From Buddleja alternifolia (Eukaryota > Streptophyta > Magnoliopsida > Lamiales > Scrophulariaceae), in contig CM033394.1 of the NCBI GenBank assembly GCA_019426215.1, forward strand, positions 46,498,423-46,562,422: a stretch of DNA of 64,000 nt, in the 5' to 3' direction. Below the pieces are notes generated by a model. It made no database searches. It worked only from the letters and a program-made list of their open reading frames with translations, and was not told the origin of the DNA. Position 1 is the first letter of the stretch. Every line of letters begins with the position of its first letter. Below, in pieces: positions 35,800 through 47,346 of the stretch. Both the position numbers and the translations under genes were made by a program.

Positions 35800-36365
35800 C
35801 TTCAAAACACACATATGCAGTGAGAGTGAGCGTGGAGTGGGGGGCTATAGTCTATGCTCCCATCATTAATGATAACACTTTTTCATGGATTTCAGCGTTA
35901 TTTTATTTATTTCTTTTTTCTCTTTTCAAACTCCCCATTCATACCCGCGCTCAAAAGCAAGAAACAATCCGTTACATTATATTCTAAAAAATTAAATAAA
36001 TTCACATCACCCCACATTTTTTCCATTTTTTCAAGAGAGAGCGCCTCTCACTTTTACACACCATCAAAGCAACCATCTTTTGATCATCATTTAGAAAAAA
36101 AAAAAAAAACACAATCCCATGTTTTATTTTTCACTTTTTATGTAATATAACATTCTTGGATTGCAATTTCTACACTCCTTCTCTCTCAAATCTCGATGCA
36201 GATAACTCTATTTATTGAAAAAGGTTAAAAAAAATTTTAATCTTTTTGAAGGGTTTTTCTAAAAATTTGATCTTTTTCAAGGGTTTTGTTTTTTTATCTT
36301 TGTCATATAATATTCACTCCCAAAAGAAAAAAAATCTCTCTTTAGTATGCAAGAAGGAAGAGAAT
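35800..36365. other. Promoter and leader region of the MYB gene
   Basis: AT- and CT-rich. From an ATG at 36246 the frame runs open into the MYB start at 36366, adding 40 mostly hydrophobic residues that FLP-type proteins do not have. Confidence 0.4.
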
Positions 36366-39300
36366 ATGAAAAATAAGGTAAATAATAGCTCAAATAATGG
36401 TGAATTGCCAAAGCTGAAGGAAAGGCATATTGTTTCTTGGTCTCAAGAGGTAAGATTTTTCATATATATACATACATATATATATATTAATTTATGTTTC
36501 CTGTTTAATTCCTGATTTAAATAGAATATGGATTGTTTGGTTTATAGGAGGATGATATCCTGAGAGAGCAGATTCATGTTCATGGAACTGACAAGTAATT
36601 CTTGATAATTTTATTTAGTTTTTATTTGATTTATTTGGTTTTTATTGATGTAAGAATATGATAATTGAGTGTGATTTTGTGATAGTTGGGCAATTATTGC
36701 ATCAAAATTCAAGGATAAAACTACAAGACAATGTAGAAGAAGGTTTGTTGAGAAATTAAATTTTGATAGCTATAATTCTTCTTACCCTGTTTTTAGTATT
36801 GAATTTGTTTAATGTTTTAAAAATCTTATTTGATTTTGAGTTTGGTGTTATATAGATGGTTCACTTATTTGAATTCTGATTTCAAGAAAGGTGGATGGTC
36901 ACCTGAGGAAGATATGCTCTTATGTGAGGTAAATAATTTATATTTTCGCGAAAATATTTAGCTTCAAATCAAGATGAAATCTTTCTTGGTGAGATTTTCA
37001 ACGATTATCTGATTTAAGCGTCGGAGGGTCTTTGCAGGCACAGAAGATATTTGGAAACAGATGGACTGAGATTGCAAAGGTGGTTTCAGGAAGGTAACGT
37101 ATAATTACATGCACATTCTCTTACTTATTGAGTACTTACAAAGATCTCCTCGAGGTTTTGTAAATTACTGCAACACCCCTATTAGATCTGACAGCTCGAG
37201 AAATAGGGGCGAAATTGTAATCTGTTCAGACAGTGACTTGTAATATGCTTTTACTGATATGAGAAGTTATGGTAATTTTTCGAACTTTAGGGTGTTTTTC
37301 TTAATTAAAATCTTATGCAGGGGTGTCTACGTATTTTACCATATAGCACATTTTGTTTGTGTGGAAAATTAGTTATAAGAGATTTGTTTTTGTATTGTAG
37401 AACTGATAATGCTGTCAAGAATCGCTTCACGACTCTGTGCAAGAAGAGAGCAAAGCGTGAAGCGTTAGCGAAAGAAAACAGCACAACTTCTTACATAAAC
37501 CTAAACAACAAAAGGGTTATATTTAGAAATGGCCTCAATGCAGATGGAGGATCCGAAAGTGTTAAAAAGATAAGGTATATAAAATGTAACTTTTAGTTAC
37601 TTTGAGAAGATGTTTTTGTAAAATAACATTCTACTGATGATTCAGGACTTATATCACGGAAAGTTGCAACCAAGGAGAACAATTAGCCGGTGAGTGTGGT
37701 GTTGCAGAGAGAGCTTTTCTTATAGTAGTAAAGGACTGTTTGCAAACTCTGATATCGAGTGATTCTTAGATTCTAGCTCAAAATAAGTAATTTTGTCGCG
37801 TTTGCAAATTATGATCATGATTTTGATTATCTTAAATTAATCTCTAGATAGTGATAATCTATAAAAGTGGTACGAGGATGCTTCAAAGTGATTCTTGTAT
37901 TTTTGTAATAAGCTGATTGTGAAGTCATATTTTTCTTCAGTTTTTTTGTGAATAAGCTGATTTGTGAATCACGTTTTTTGCAAACATTTTCCTTCAACCT
38001 TTTTCCACTTTTCAATTGTGTTTGCACATACTAACTTCTTTGATCTCACTACTTTTAAACACTTCTTCGAATCAGACTTTTTTGCAAACACTCCTTAACT
38101 CTGTTATATTGCTTATGAGCAACCTAACTCATGTTAGAAGGAAATCGACAAGTAAAAAAAGAAAATCCATCCTTGGTGAAGATATAAATGTGTAGTGAGT
38201 GATTCTCAAAGATTCCTGGGATTCCAATTCCTGGATTAATCACGAACGTCTGTCTACGGTGGACCTTACACAAGAAGTTTGTGATTGGCCTCTAGCTGAG
38301 GCTTAGGAGAATGATCTCTGTTGAGTGTGCTCGGATCTTGTTCGAACCGAAGATGATATATTTTTCGGTTGTTACTCAAATGCAGATGAAAATAACAAAA
38401 CTCAACGGACATTTCTTAAGAAGGATGATCCGAAGATGCTTGCATTGATGCAGCAAGCAGAATTGCTGAGCTCTCTTGCAATCAAAGTTAATACAGAGAA
38501 GACAGAACAGAGCCTTGAAACTGCATGGATGGTAATTACAAAGAGTTCTGATATCAGAAAACGTAGAAATTCTATTCAAAATGTTTACTTTAAAATAAAT
38601 ATAATTTGCATATTTTAGGTGCTTCAAGATTTTCTGAAGCAAAACAAAGAAAGTGATCACTTAGATGCTAATTGTCAATTTGAGAAGCTCCAAGAGTTGA
38701 TGGAGGATTTAAGACCATCTTGGAGGTAAAAGACTCGGGTTTTGTCTAGAAACTTCTCATTCGTCTCCACGGTATCTAACTGGTAGTTTATGCAGGGAGC
38801 ACAAAATGTATGACTCTTCCCCAGCCAGCTCCGAGTATAGTACAGGATCAACCCTTCTGTGTAATGCGCCGGTTGATAAAACAGAAGAATGTGAAGCTGA
38901 AATATGTGTGTTAAATCAGAAAACGAGTCATGAACTGCAAAAAAATCAAGATTGTGTTGCTGAGGAAAACGGTATGAACGAAGGTAAAAATAGGGATAGT
39001 TACATGCACATCCCCTCACTTATTATGTAATTACCACCAACCCCCTAGAGTTTGCAAATTACCAACACAACCCTTGTCACGGGTGAAATTGTAATGTGCT
39101 TTTACTGACACAAGGCAAGTTATAGTAATTTTTCAAACCTTACGGTGTTTTTCGTAACTAGGTTCACATACTGGGGGTGTTTACGTAATTGACCGTTATT
39201 AACTTAGAGTTGGTAAAAATAATGAGTTATAGTTTCTAGCTAATGATATTTCTATTTTAATCTCAGTGAAGAACATATGTGAATATTCTGATACAGAATT

Positions 39301-40093
39301 TGGTTCCCCTCTTCACGTGACACCATTGTTTGGAGCATTGGCAGCAGCAATTCCCAGCCCGGAATTCTCAGAAAGCGTAAGAATCCTAAGCTTTAAATTT
39401 CCTATTGAGTAGCATAAAGACATATGTAATGCAAAATTTTCAGTCTGTTTATGCACATATTGTTATTAGGCCTATAATTTCAAACTTAGGCCTCATTTGG
39501 AGTTGATGATGGGATCGGTAGTATTGATCGGATAAAGAATGATCAATACCTTGACATATGGAAACCATAAGATGTGGGAATCAAGTGATTGCTTACTAGG
39601 ATTAAATTCAATAGTCTACCTAGGAAATATTATCTACCTTTTGGCATAAAGGATTAATACATTGACATATGAAAATTACAAATATGCCCATTCTACTTAA
39701 CGAGCACAATGCTTTCAAGGGGTAGAGAAGTCAATTGCCACAATGCGTTTCCGGTCCCTCCTTTCGTGATTGGACAATCTCAACCTTCTACACCAGATTA
39801 CTTATCAATTGAAGTCAAACGCTTGATGTGTTAGGATAATATTGTCTATCAAGGCTAATCCGATAATCCAAATGAGGCCTTAATGTATAGAGGAGCCACT
39901 TAGCTATGAAGCTTCTTTCAGAGCCATCTCATTACCGTTATACTTTTGTTTAAAACTTTTGTTCATTCTCTTATTTCTGCAGGAAAAGCATTTCTTAATG
40001 AAAACACTAGGAATGGAGTCGGCTTCCGCGAGCCCAATCACGAATCCTCCTCAACCTCCACCGTGCAAGAGATCCCTCCTCCATTGTCTATGA
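36366..40093 (+). CDS. R2R3-MYB transcription factor, FOUR LIPS/MYB88-like
   Basis: Twelve exons fit in phase: 36366-36449, 36548-36594, 36686-36742, 36856-36928, 37038-37093, 37401-37574, 37646-37689, 38326-38531, 38619-38725, 38796-38971 (or 38983), 39267-39376, 39983-40093, giving about 414 residues. FLP and MYB88 limit symmetric division late in the stomatal lineage and repress cell-cycle genes in the nucleus. R2 reads ERHIVSWSQE then EDDILREQIHVHG.DNWAIIA and RQCRRRW. R3 reads GGWSPEEDMLLCEAQKIFGN, RWTEIAKVVSGRTDNAVKNR and FTTLCKKRAKREA. Conserved later blocks are FLKKDDPKMLALMQQAELLS, VLQDFLKQN, DSSPASSEYSTGST, PLHVTPLF, FLMKTLGMES and the end PPPCKRSLLHCL. Exon 8's acceptor is the least certain; a region between exons 7 and 8 could hold one more exon. 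Confidence 0.93.
37099..37343. mobile_element. MITE, AATTACATG-ACACCCC family, copy 2, in MYB intron 5
   Basis: The left end GTATAATTACATGCACATTCTCTTACTTATTGAGTA and the right end CAGGGGTGTCTACGTATTTTACC are imperfect inverted repeats. The middle has GGGGCGAAATTGTAAT and GTAATATGCTTTTACTG as in the copy at 38991. It starts within six bases of the exon 5 donor. Confidence 0.7.
38991..39195. mobile_element. MITE, AATTACATG-ACACCCC family, copy 3, at MYB exon 10 border
   Basis: The left end GGATAGTTACATGCACATCCCC continues CTCACTTATTATGTAATTACC; the right end is GGGGGTGTTTACGTAATTGACC. The interior GGTGAAATTGTAATGTGCTTTTACTGACA matches copy 2. It begins 7 bases after the alternative exon 10 donor at 38983|38984. 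Confidence 0.75.
39489..39879. mobile_element. Tourist-like MITE (PIF/Harbinger) in MYB intron 11
   Basis: The terminal inverted repeats GGCCTCATTTGGA begin and end the 391-base body, and TTA flanks both sides (39486-39488 and 39880-39882). Inner sequences GATCGG.TA and TTATCGGATTAGCC also echo each other in inverted form. No coding frame. Confidence 0.85.
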
Positions 40094-41955
40094 TCAGTCA
40101 CTTCTCGTATAAAATAGTGCGTTTTTGTTTCTCTTTTCTTTGTTTTCGGATTGCAGCCATCTCGACCTGAGTTTTTACAAATAGGCCTTTGAGTATCTGC
40201 TTTTCCATCTAGTTTGCTATGGGGCATTCTAGTTTTTTTCTTCTGAAGATGAGTCCTTTCGTATGGTGTGTCATTCTTTTGTTTGTCTTTTCATCGAACT
40301 CGGATATGGCTATCCGTTGTTCCTAGAAGTTCTTTTATGGCTGGATAAGCCTATTGTACAGATAGAACCAACACTAAAAATTTCTTACTTATTAAGTGTA
40401 TCTATACGGTGGCATCTCGCTGCGATTACCCTTTAAAGAGATTAAGAAGAAGGGAGAAAAAAAAGTAGAAGAGGATCAATTAGACACCTCTTTTGCAATA
40501 TTTTGGTGTGCAGAGTTGCTATGTAATAAGTTTCCATAGTAGTTCTATTTTTTCTCTCTTTTCCTCCCTTTGTTTGATGTAATACATACTTATTGGATTG
40601 GAGAATGTAATAGAACTACTTGTGTGCAGAAATGAATGCATTTCTTCCTTATCTAGTCTACTATTCTCAGGGCTGCAAGTTGAGTCGAGTCAGCTCGACT
40701 CGGGCTCGAGTTTTATTTCTATTGCTTCCTATTGCTGAAATGTGAATTTAGAAATGCATATAATAACACAGACAGGAATATAAATTGAACACGAATGAAA
40801 ACATATGTCGTATCGAAGTTTTTACTTACAGGAGAGTACAATTTGAAGCTTTCTTTTGGGCTTCTCTTCTTTCTGTCAGATATGTATCCTTTGGGGGGTG
40901 GTGGGGGTGTAGGTTGTGGGGAAGAAGGAGGGGCTAAGGCCAAAGAGATCTGTTATTTAACCTGGTCAAGAGAACAAGTGTGATCATCACCAAAGAAAAA
41001 GTGGCTAGTAAAAGAATGGAGGGAAACCTGTACAAAATAAAGTTTTCTTTTTCGAATTTACCCAAAAAACCTTAGATTGCTCAGCATCAAGAGGCTGGAT
41101 CATGAGGGCAAATTGGTAAGTTCATGTTTATTGGGACATCAATAATGAGACAACTTTAATTAACCAATTTCTTAAGATTATTGCCGCTGGTCCACACACT
41201 GTCAATAGTCCTATCCAATTCGATTGTTTTTAGGAGTTCTCGAAATATTAATTATTGTTGTATATGATTTATCCGTTCAAGAAAGGATCATGCCATTTAG
41301 ATTAACTAATAATAAAAGATATCAAATTTCTATCAACGTAATTTCTATAAACGTAACTGAAAGTTCCAACCAACAAGAATCCTAATGAACCTAACAAAAC
41401 GAAGAAGGGCCAAACCGGTCATTTCTGAATAACAATTGCTAAAGGACCCAATATTGCGACTCTCCGTTTAAATTATTCCGGTGAATTTTTTCTAATCCGA
41501 TCTTTATTAAAAAGTTAAAAAGAACGGAATCGAGTATTTCGGATTCAAATTGTGCAAAAAGTCAGTGTCCACGACAAATTGCAACCACATGTGGGGCCCG
41601 TCATTACATAACGTTGCAAATATACTAAAACACGAAAACTCAAGACTCCATAAGAATCACTATCTACAATCTTAAGCTAATTAATATATCATCTGTTCTT
41701 GATAGATCCATGGTAGCAAATACATATAATGCCCTCACAACATTGAGGAAAACTTCCATCGTCATAGCTAGGTATGCTAAACTGTCACAAGAAAATGAGG
41801 CGACAAGAATCACATACCAAAAATTCCGCTCGACATGTCTATTGCTATAAAAATCTACTCCTATACCGACTAGGCCTTAAATCACGTCGGATTTTATAAG
41901 AATGAAGAAGAAAAGGCTACTTACTTGGTAGTATAATGTTTTCTCTAAACTAGCT
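40094..41955. other. Region between the convergent MYB and transporter genes
   Basis: Holds the 3' UTRs of both genes and a short GAGTCGAGTCAGCTCGACTC repeat at 40682. The open frames at 40719-40983 lie over a G-rich or C-rich stretch and are not convincing as genes. Confidence 0.5.
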
Positions 41956-44900
41956 TTATGCAGACTTCCTTTTCTTCTGCATTTTCCTCAACTTCTTCGA
42001 TTTGAGGTAAATCTGATACGATAATCCAGAGAAGACCATGATAACACTTCCCCATTGCTTTCCGGAGAGGGGATTTCCACTCAGCAGCGAAGACACAACT
42101 ATGCTAACAAATTTACGTGTTGTGGTAATAGTTGTGTTAGTTAATGAACCAAATCGACTTATGGTCAAAAATATGAAGTTCTGCCCGACTGCACCACACA
42201 GACAGTAAAGAAAAATGTCCCATGCTGCCTCCGGATGCTGCTTGCAGAATTGAATTGTGTAGTATCCAATAGCGTTTGGATAGCCGAACATGAATATCAT
42301 ATTGTAAATGGTTCCCCATAAGTTCATTCCTAGCATTATGTTCCATGCACTTGTCTTGGGGTACCTGGATAGCAATGTCGATTTTCGTCAATTAACTAAG
42401 CAATTTAGGGAAAATGTTTGTTTGGACCAAGTGTTCATACAACAAACGATCCAGATCAAGCAATGTAACCTCATCATGATAGTGGATGCTGACATGGCTT
42501 GATTTGGACTGTTTGATGTTAAACACGTGATCCGCTCAAGCATGTTCCACAATTTGGTCATATTAGCTCTAAGTACAACTTTCTAAAAGATTTGGTGAAA
42601 TTAATAAATCATAAAATGCAGTCATACACCCATAGAGACAGCTTTCGTGTATATTGACTTTGTGACAATATTAGCTCGGGAATAGAAGAGATTAAGGGAG
42701 GACGAAATTACGTTACCTAGCAGTAATTGAATCTTGAGTCGCATTGGTGAATCCATCAAAAGCAAGGTTCAGAAAACAAAGACCATACCCTATTGGGGCA
42801 TTTGGATTCGCTAGTTTGCTTATTGTCTTCGAGCTAGTCTAAAATGAGAATGCAAAACTCAGAAAACAGAAGCGACCAAGCTGAAGGAGTAACAGTATAT
42901 ATATAGTCCGTGGTCGACCGATTTTAAGACTGAGATATCCAGCCGGACCAGTGAGCGAAGTGACTATTCAGTTCGAAGGAAAGATAAACAATATTTACCT
43001 TTGAAAGTGCAAAAGCGGATACACCTCCAGCGACGAGCAATGTGCAAACATATTCGGGAAAGGTATATTTAATCCCATACACTAGTGTGCCCATCAGCAT
43101 CACTGCACAAAGAAAAATCATTTATAAGATGATAGCTATGAGCTTTACAATTTTCTCCCCAACATAAATTACCATAAGCAGGTTTCCTGCTAATAATGGT
43201 AGAGAAAACCCAGGCTAAAGTTCACCATGGAAAGTCAAATCATTTAATTCAGTTACTTTGAAATGAGAGCTTTAAATTGGAATCACATTTGGGATTACTT
43301 TTCCATCGTTCCAATAGGAACACGAAATATATGGCTATCAGGACAATTTGGTTCATAAAATAATGCCCTTATGTTTCACTCAATAGAAAGGCTAAAGAGT
43401 TGGTAGTTAGCAATAATTGACGTCAACACTCACCTGGAATCATTTTCGAGGATTTTGCCAGCACCTACGAATAACAAAGCCCACATCAGTCCAAAAACTT
43501 GTTCGACCTTAAAAAAGGCATAAGTTATATTATCCAAACTTACGGGCATAGCACTGGGGAAGAATGTTATCTTGACAATATAAGATAGTGGACACTTGAG
43601 ACTAATCTATCATCATTTGATCAAATATCTTTCGATGTTGTCTTTTTAATTCCCTAATGTATGAGCTGATATTTCCGAAAAATCAGCCATTATCTCTGAT
43701 ACATCACTGATGATACATTATGGTGTGTTCTCATGGGGGCAACAATGTACATACAAGAAAAGTCAAAACTAATTGACCGGGAAAATCAATCGTGAAATGG
43801 TGCAAATTATCTAAAGCCAAAAAGAAATAGAATCAAAAATTTCCAACTTTTCAACACTTGTGAACGAAATCGACAGAAAGTGCGGAGCATGCTAAGAATC
43901 TTGAACATGCCTGAGCAGGGTAACTAATGTACTTCAATGCTTCAATCCCCATAGCCGGGCCGATTGTGTTTGTAATACCAGCACTCCAATAGCTCCACCA
44001 TGGAGCACCGCCGGTGCCACCATTTGACCAAATCTTTATCACTGCACAATAATCACACTCGAACAGATAAGCATCCAACAGAGATACAGAGAGAATAGCT
44101 AAAACAGAAAACGATACCTCGGTAACTTACTCAAAAAAGACCATAACAAACATACTACACTTTGTGCTAGGTTCAAAAATGCCAAGTGCTCAAACCTCTT
44201 CTTGTCAGGACCAAATCTCTTTGTCGACCTAAAACAACATAATCACCAAATTTCAAGTTAAATATTCCGATGTGTGAAAAATGCATTGCAGAAACAAAAT
44301 CATAAGAACACGTAAATGAGCTACTAAATCCACAAGCACTAATTCACACTTGGAAAGATAGCACTTATGTGTTGTGATGTCTTAAAATCCTAGGCCCAAA
44401 TTCAGCATAAGGCCCATAATCAAAAGGCCGATTCCGCACAAGGTCCATGATTCAAAGTCCTAAAATTCAGGTTTCACTTCATACTTTTCACATTCATTGT
44501 TTTCTGTATCTCTTTCCGTTAATGGTGAAATTCTTTTCTCCTCTTCAGTAGGCAATTGCAGAACCACGTAATTTCTCGTGTTCTCTTATTATCGTGTTTG
44601 TTCTAACATTACGCTTAGAGCTGAACAATTAACGAAATAGGTAGTAAAATCTCAATTTCCCCCCAAATTAATTATCAAATTTTAGCTTTTTCTCCTTTCC
44701 AATAACCTCTATAATAAATTTCATTAAATTACAAAACAAAAGCATAATTTTGTCCCCCAAACAAATCAGTATTGTCGCAGAAATAATCTACAACCTCTAC
44801 CGAAGACAAAATTACAGCAATCATTAGAGCTAAAATTCATCCAAACTACAATAAAATTAAAATGCTTACACGGTCTCCTGAAGAACGCCTTGGTAAATGT

Positions 44901-44973
44901 ACGCCGCCCAAATGCCGGCGACACAAAAGGCCAGGAGAAGAATGCGGCGGAGACCGCCGCCGCTAGACTCCAT
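41956..44973 (-). CDS. UTR3: UDP-galactose/UDP-glucose transporter 3-like
   Basis: Seven exons on the minus strand, 44973-44870, 44228-44131, 44041-43911, 43464-43434, 43102-42999, 42838-42717 and 42364-41956, give 332 residues, the usual length for this nucleotide-sugar transporter. The family imports UDP-glucose and UDP-galactose into the ER or Golgi lumen and supports glycoprotein folding quality control. It opens MESSGGGLRR, then a hydrophobic signal-anchor (LLLAFCVAGIWAAYIYQG). Conserved blocks follow: KRFEHLAFLNLAQSVVCLLW, GGAPWWSYWSAGITNTIGPA, YISYPAQVLAKSSKMIPVML, FDGFTNATQDSITARYPKTS, CLCGAVGQNFIFLTISRFGS and TTTITTTRKFVSIVVSSLLS. The C-terminus is KKLRKMQKKRKSA, a dilysine-type ER signal variant. 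About ten membrane segments are expected. Intron 3 uses a GC donor. The promoter carries an ER-stress element. Confidence 0.95.
44372..44605 (+). repeat. LTR-derived fragment in transporter intron 1
   Basis: Related to 1283-1490 in the same orientation (GATGTCTTAAA, AAGGCCCATAATC, ACATTCATTGTTTTCTGTATC, CAATTGCAGAACCACGTAAT). It sits opposite to the gene's direction of transcription. Confidence 0.5.
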
Positions 44974-45105
44974 TAGCAACCGAAAATACTACCAGATCGC
45001 CGCCACGGCGCCACCGCCGATCGCCCCAACGCAGCTCTTCCGATGATCGTGTTTTTTTTTTCCTCGCAACTGCTCGGTCGGTTCTGTTTGTCTGGTGCGG
45101 GATTG

Positions 45106-45113
45106 TATATAAA
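45106..45113 (-). promoter_or_regulatory. TATA box of the transporter gene
   Basis: TTTATATA on the minus strand, about 135 bases upstream of the start codon at 44973. Confidence 0.55.
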
Positions 45114-45128
45114 TTACGTGGGTGTCCA

Positions 45129-45147
45129 CGTGGAATGTTGTTATTGG
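45129..45147 (-). promoter_or_regulatory. ER-stress response element CCAAT-N10-CACG
   Basis: On the minus strand CCAAT (45147-45143) is followed by exactly ten bases and then CACG (45132-45129), in a CCACGTGG context. This is the plant ERSE-I layout bound by bZIP28-type factors with NF-Y. It stands 16 bases upstream of the TATA box. A second CCCACGTAA lies at about 45114-45122. Confidence 0.65.
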
Positions 45148-45404
45148 TGGAATGAGTTGCGCTGCAATGTGATTGGATGGAAGGACGCATATACATACAT
45201 TGTTCGCGAATTTGTATCCGGGTCGGGTTGTGGATGTTGATGCGGGTTATGGTTTGCCACTGGATTGGGCTTTCAGAAAATTTGTAACCCTGACATATTG
45301 AAACTTTATGGGCCTAGCTTGGGCTTCTGTTTGAATAGTATTCTTGGGCCGTCCTAATTTATATAACAAATGTTCTCTTAGGACATATATATATATATAT
45401 ACCA

Positions 45405-45580
45405 ACAAGTGGTTGGTGTGAGTGGTTCGACACTCTCATCCTTTAAATAAAGGTCGAGTGTTCGATTCCTTGTGGATGGAGTTCTACTTATTGGGAGCAC
45501 TTTACCCTTTTATGGGCCGACCCAGTGCGAACAGGATTGCCCAGCCCAATATGGTTAAGGAATATTTGTGGCTTAAAACA
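45405..45580 (+). mobile_element. tRNA-derived SINE inserted in an AT microsatellite
   Basis: GGTTGGTGTGAGTGGTTCGAC and GAGTGTTCGATTCC provide A- and B-box-like words. Both sides are bounded by (AT)nACCA (45385-45404 and 45581-45604), so the target duplication is the microsatellite itself. The 3' part has GGGCCGACCCAGTGCGAACAGG. Confidence 0.75.
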
Positions 45581-45959
45581 ATATATATATATATATATAT
45601 ACCATAATACTATATTATATATCATAATACTACGAATACGTGTAAAAATTTGGCAACAATGTCCTGGCATTTAATCTGACCTAGTTTACATGAAAGAATA
45701 GTTTCAATTAGGAGCTTTGAGAGTTCGGTAGCGGTATAATTGCAATTATTAATGTATAGAGATTGTTGTGTTGTTCAGATATATAAATGATCATGATTGT
45801 CTAGAGATTTTGAATCCTAAAAACTTTAAGAATGACCATGTGTGTGAAGCCACGTCAAGGGGAGTTGGGTGATCAATATGACCATATTGAAAACATTTTT
45901 GGGAAATCTCTTTATTCGTATCTGACAGTATCTTCTGACATAATTAGTCCTGGACATTC

Positions 45960-46250
45960 AGGACTCAAATATTTTGGGTGACCAATGGCTTTTGCAACAG
46001 CGTCGGGCAATGCACAGTGTAGGAGGTGGAGCTCAAAGCTATTCTTAGAGGTCTTAAGCTGGCTTGGGCACTCAAAATTTCGCAACTTATAGTTGAATCG
46101 GACTCATTGGAAGCATGTACTTAGTGTCATGGAAGGACACTTCTGCCATCAATATCTTGACATTATTGATAAAATCAAGAAGATGCTAACCTTGCCTTGG
46201 CAAATTGAAATCATACATGTTTGGGCTGAGTCAAATTAAATGGCGAAATT
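45960..46250 (+). pseudogene. RNase H (RVT_3) fragment
   Basis: The frame reads VELKAILRGLKLAWALK then LIVESDSLEACT, meets a stop, and after a shift reads KIKKMLTLPWQIEIIHVWAE. This is the C-terminal RNase-H-like domain common in plant LINE-derived proteins. Flanking RT sequence is absent. It is unrelated to the LINE at 13.5 kb, which lacks this domain. Confidence 0.75.
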
Positions 46251-46259
46251 GAAATTTAA

Positions 46260-46770
46260 TTAGATCGAGTCCTATTATCAGGAATCCCAACGAAAAGGAT
46301 GAGCGAAATTTTGGATAGAGATAAGACCACACTAATTGGCCTCATAACGTAACCATAGACTCGAGTTTGTCGAGTTAAGATAATAGGTAGCACCCTCTTT
46401 TGGAAAAAAATAAAAAAAAAAATTATATATATATATTGGGAGACCATTTTTCTTCTTTTTATTATTATAATATGCACATGACATGCACGAAATTTTTTAG
46501 AAGATATACATGTGACAAGCATTTTATACACCTGATACGTCGATAGATATTAAATAGAGTAAAAAGATAAACTATTTATTTAAAATAGAAGAATTAGTCA
46601 ATGCACAAGGACTAGTCTTTTAGCTAAAGTCTCCTCTAGTGGCCCCTATTTCTCACAACACCAATAACGTAAACGTTGTTGGGGGATTATTAATAGTTTA
46701 ATACACGTGTCTGTCATTAGAAACAAAGAATTATGTCACTGTAGCAGTAAACGCCCTAGTCAACGATGGT
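46260..46770. other. Intergenic, nothing firm
   Basis: AT-rich with no coding or repeat signature that I can support. Confidence 0.4.
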
Positions 46771-46773
46771 TGT

Positions 46774-47031
46774 ACTAAATTACACAGTCTCCCTCAATTA
46801 TTGTGTAATTACCAAGAATACCCTCATTAATTTGAAAATTACATAAAGACTCACTTATGTTAAGACATTTTTTACAATCACACTCCCGGTGTATTCAAAG
46901 TTTTTTTACAGTCTTATCCCCCGTAAACCTTACAAATAAATCATTGACGGTTTGTATTGACAAGTTTAGACGAGTGAGGGGGTTTGTTTGATAATTATAC
47001 AATAGTCAAGAATGTATATGTAATTTTCCCT
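46774..47031. mobile_element. MITE, AATTACATG-ACACCCC family, copy 4
   Basis: The left end AAATTACACAGTCTCCCTCAATTATTGTGTAATTACC pairs with the inverted right end AAAATTACATATACATTCTTGACTATTGTATAATTATC. It is non-coding and diverged. Confidence 0.65.
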
Positions 47032-47143
47032 AATAATTAATGATTTCGTGGACTAGCTGGTAATTGGTCCGGTGTGAATAGGGTTGCGCATCCTCAGAAA
47101 TTTGGTCTAACCCTTTTTTAGTTTTCAGTATTAAAATTCTTCA

Positions 47144-47346
47144 CCAACAGCCGTTGGTGCAGTTGGTAAGTACCGGGCTCCTTCCAGTCAGATGGTTGTG
47201 GGTTCGAGTTACCTCTGCCGATCTGAGGACAGCTGTTGGTGGGCGATCTGTAAGTTTCCCAGCGCCGTAGAAAGCGTGTGGCATACCCTGGCCCGGGTGG
47301 GGGACCGGCACCGATCCCACCCAAACTTTTTTGTACCAAAAAAAAA
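47144..47346 (+). mobile_element. tRNA-derived SINE with 17-bp target duplication
   Basis: AGTATTAAAATTCTTCA flanks both sides exactly (47127-47143 and 47347-47363). The A box (TTGGTGCAGTTGG) and B box (GGGTTCGAGTTAC) are clear. The body is GC-rich compared with its surroundings and ends in TTTTTTGTACC plus an A run. It belongs to a different family from the other SINEs here. Confidence 0.93.

Noticed and set aside
35854..36150. 98-codon frame upstream of the MYB gene
   Set aside because: Low-complexity Phe/Ser/Lys composition in a T- and A-rich leader, with no motif.
40719..40983. Pro-rich frame on the minus strand (and Gly-rich on the plus)
   Set aside because: Caused by a short G-rich stretch, with no promoter, splice or family support.
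17755..47346. tRNA genes suggested by A- and B-box words
   Set aside because: Each candidate lacks a complete cloverleaf and continues into a SINE body with an A-rich tail and, in most cases, target duplications.
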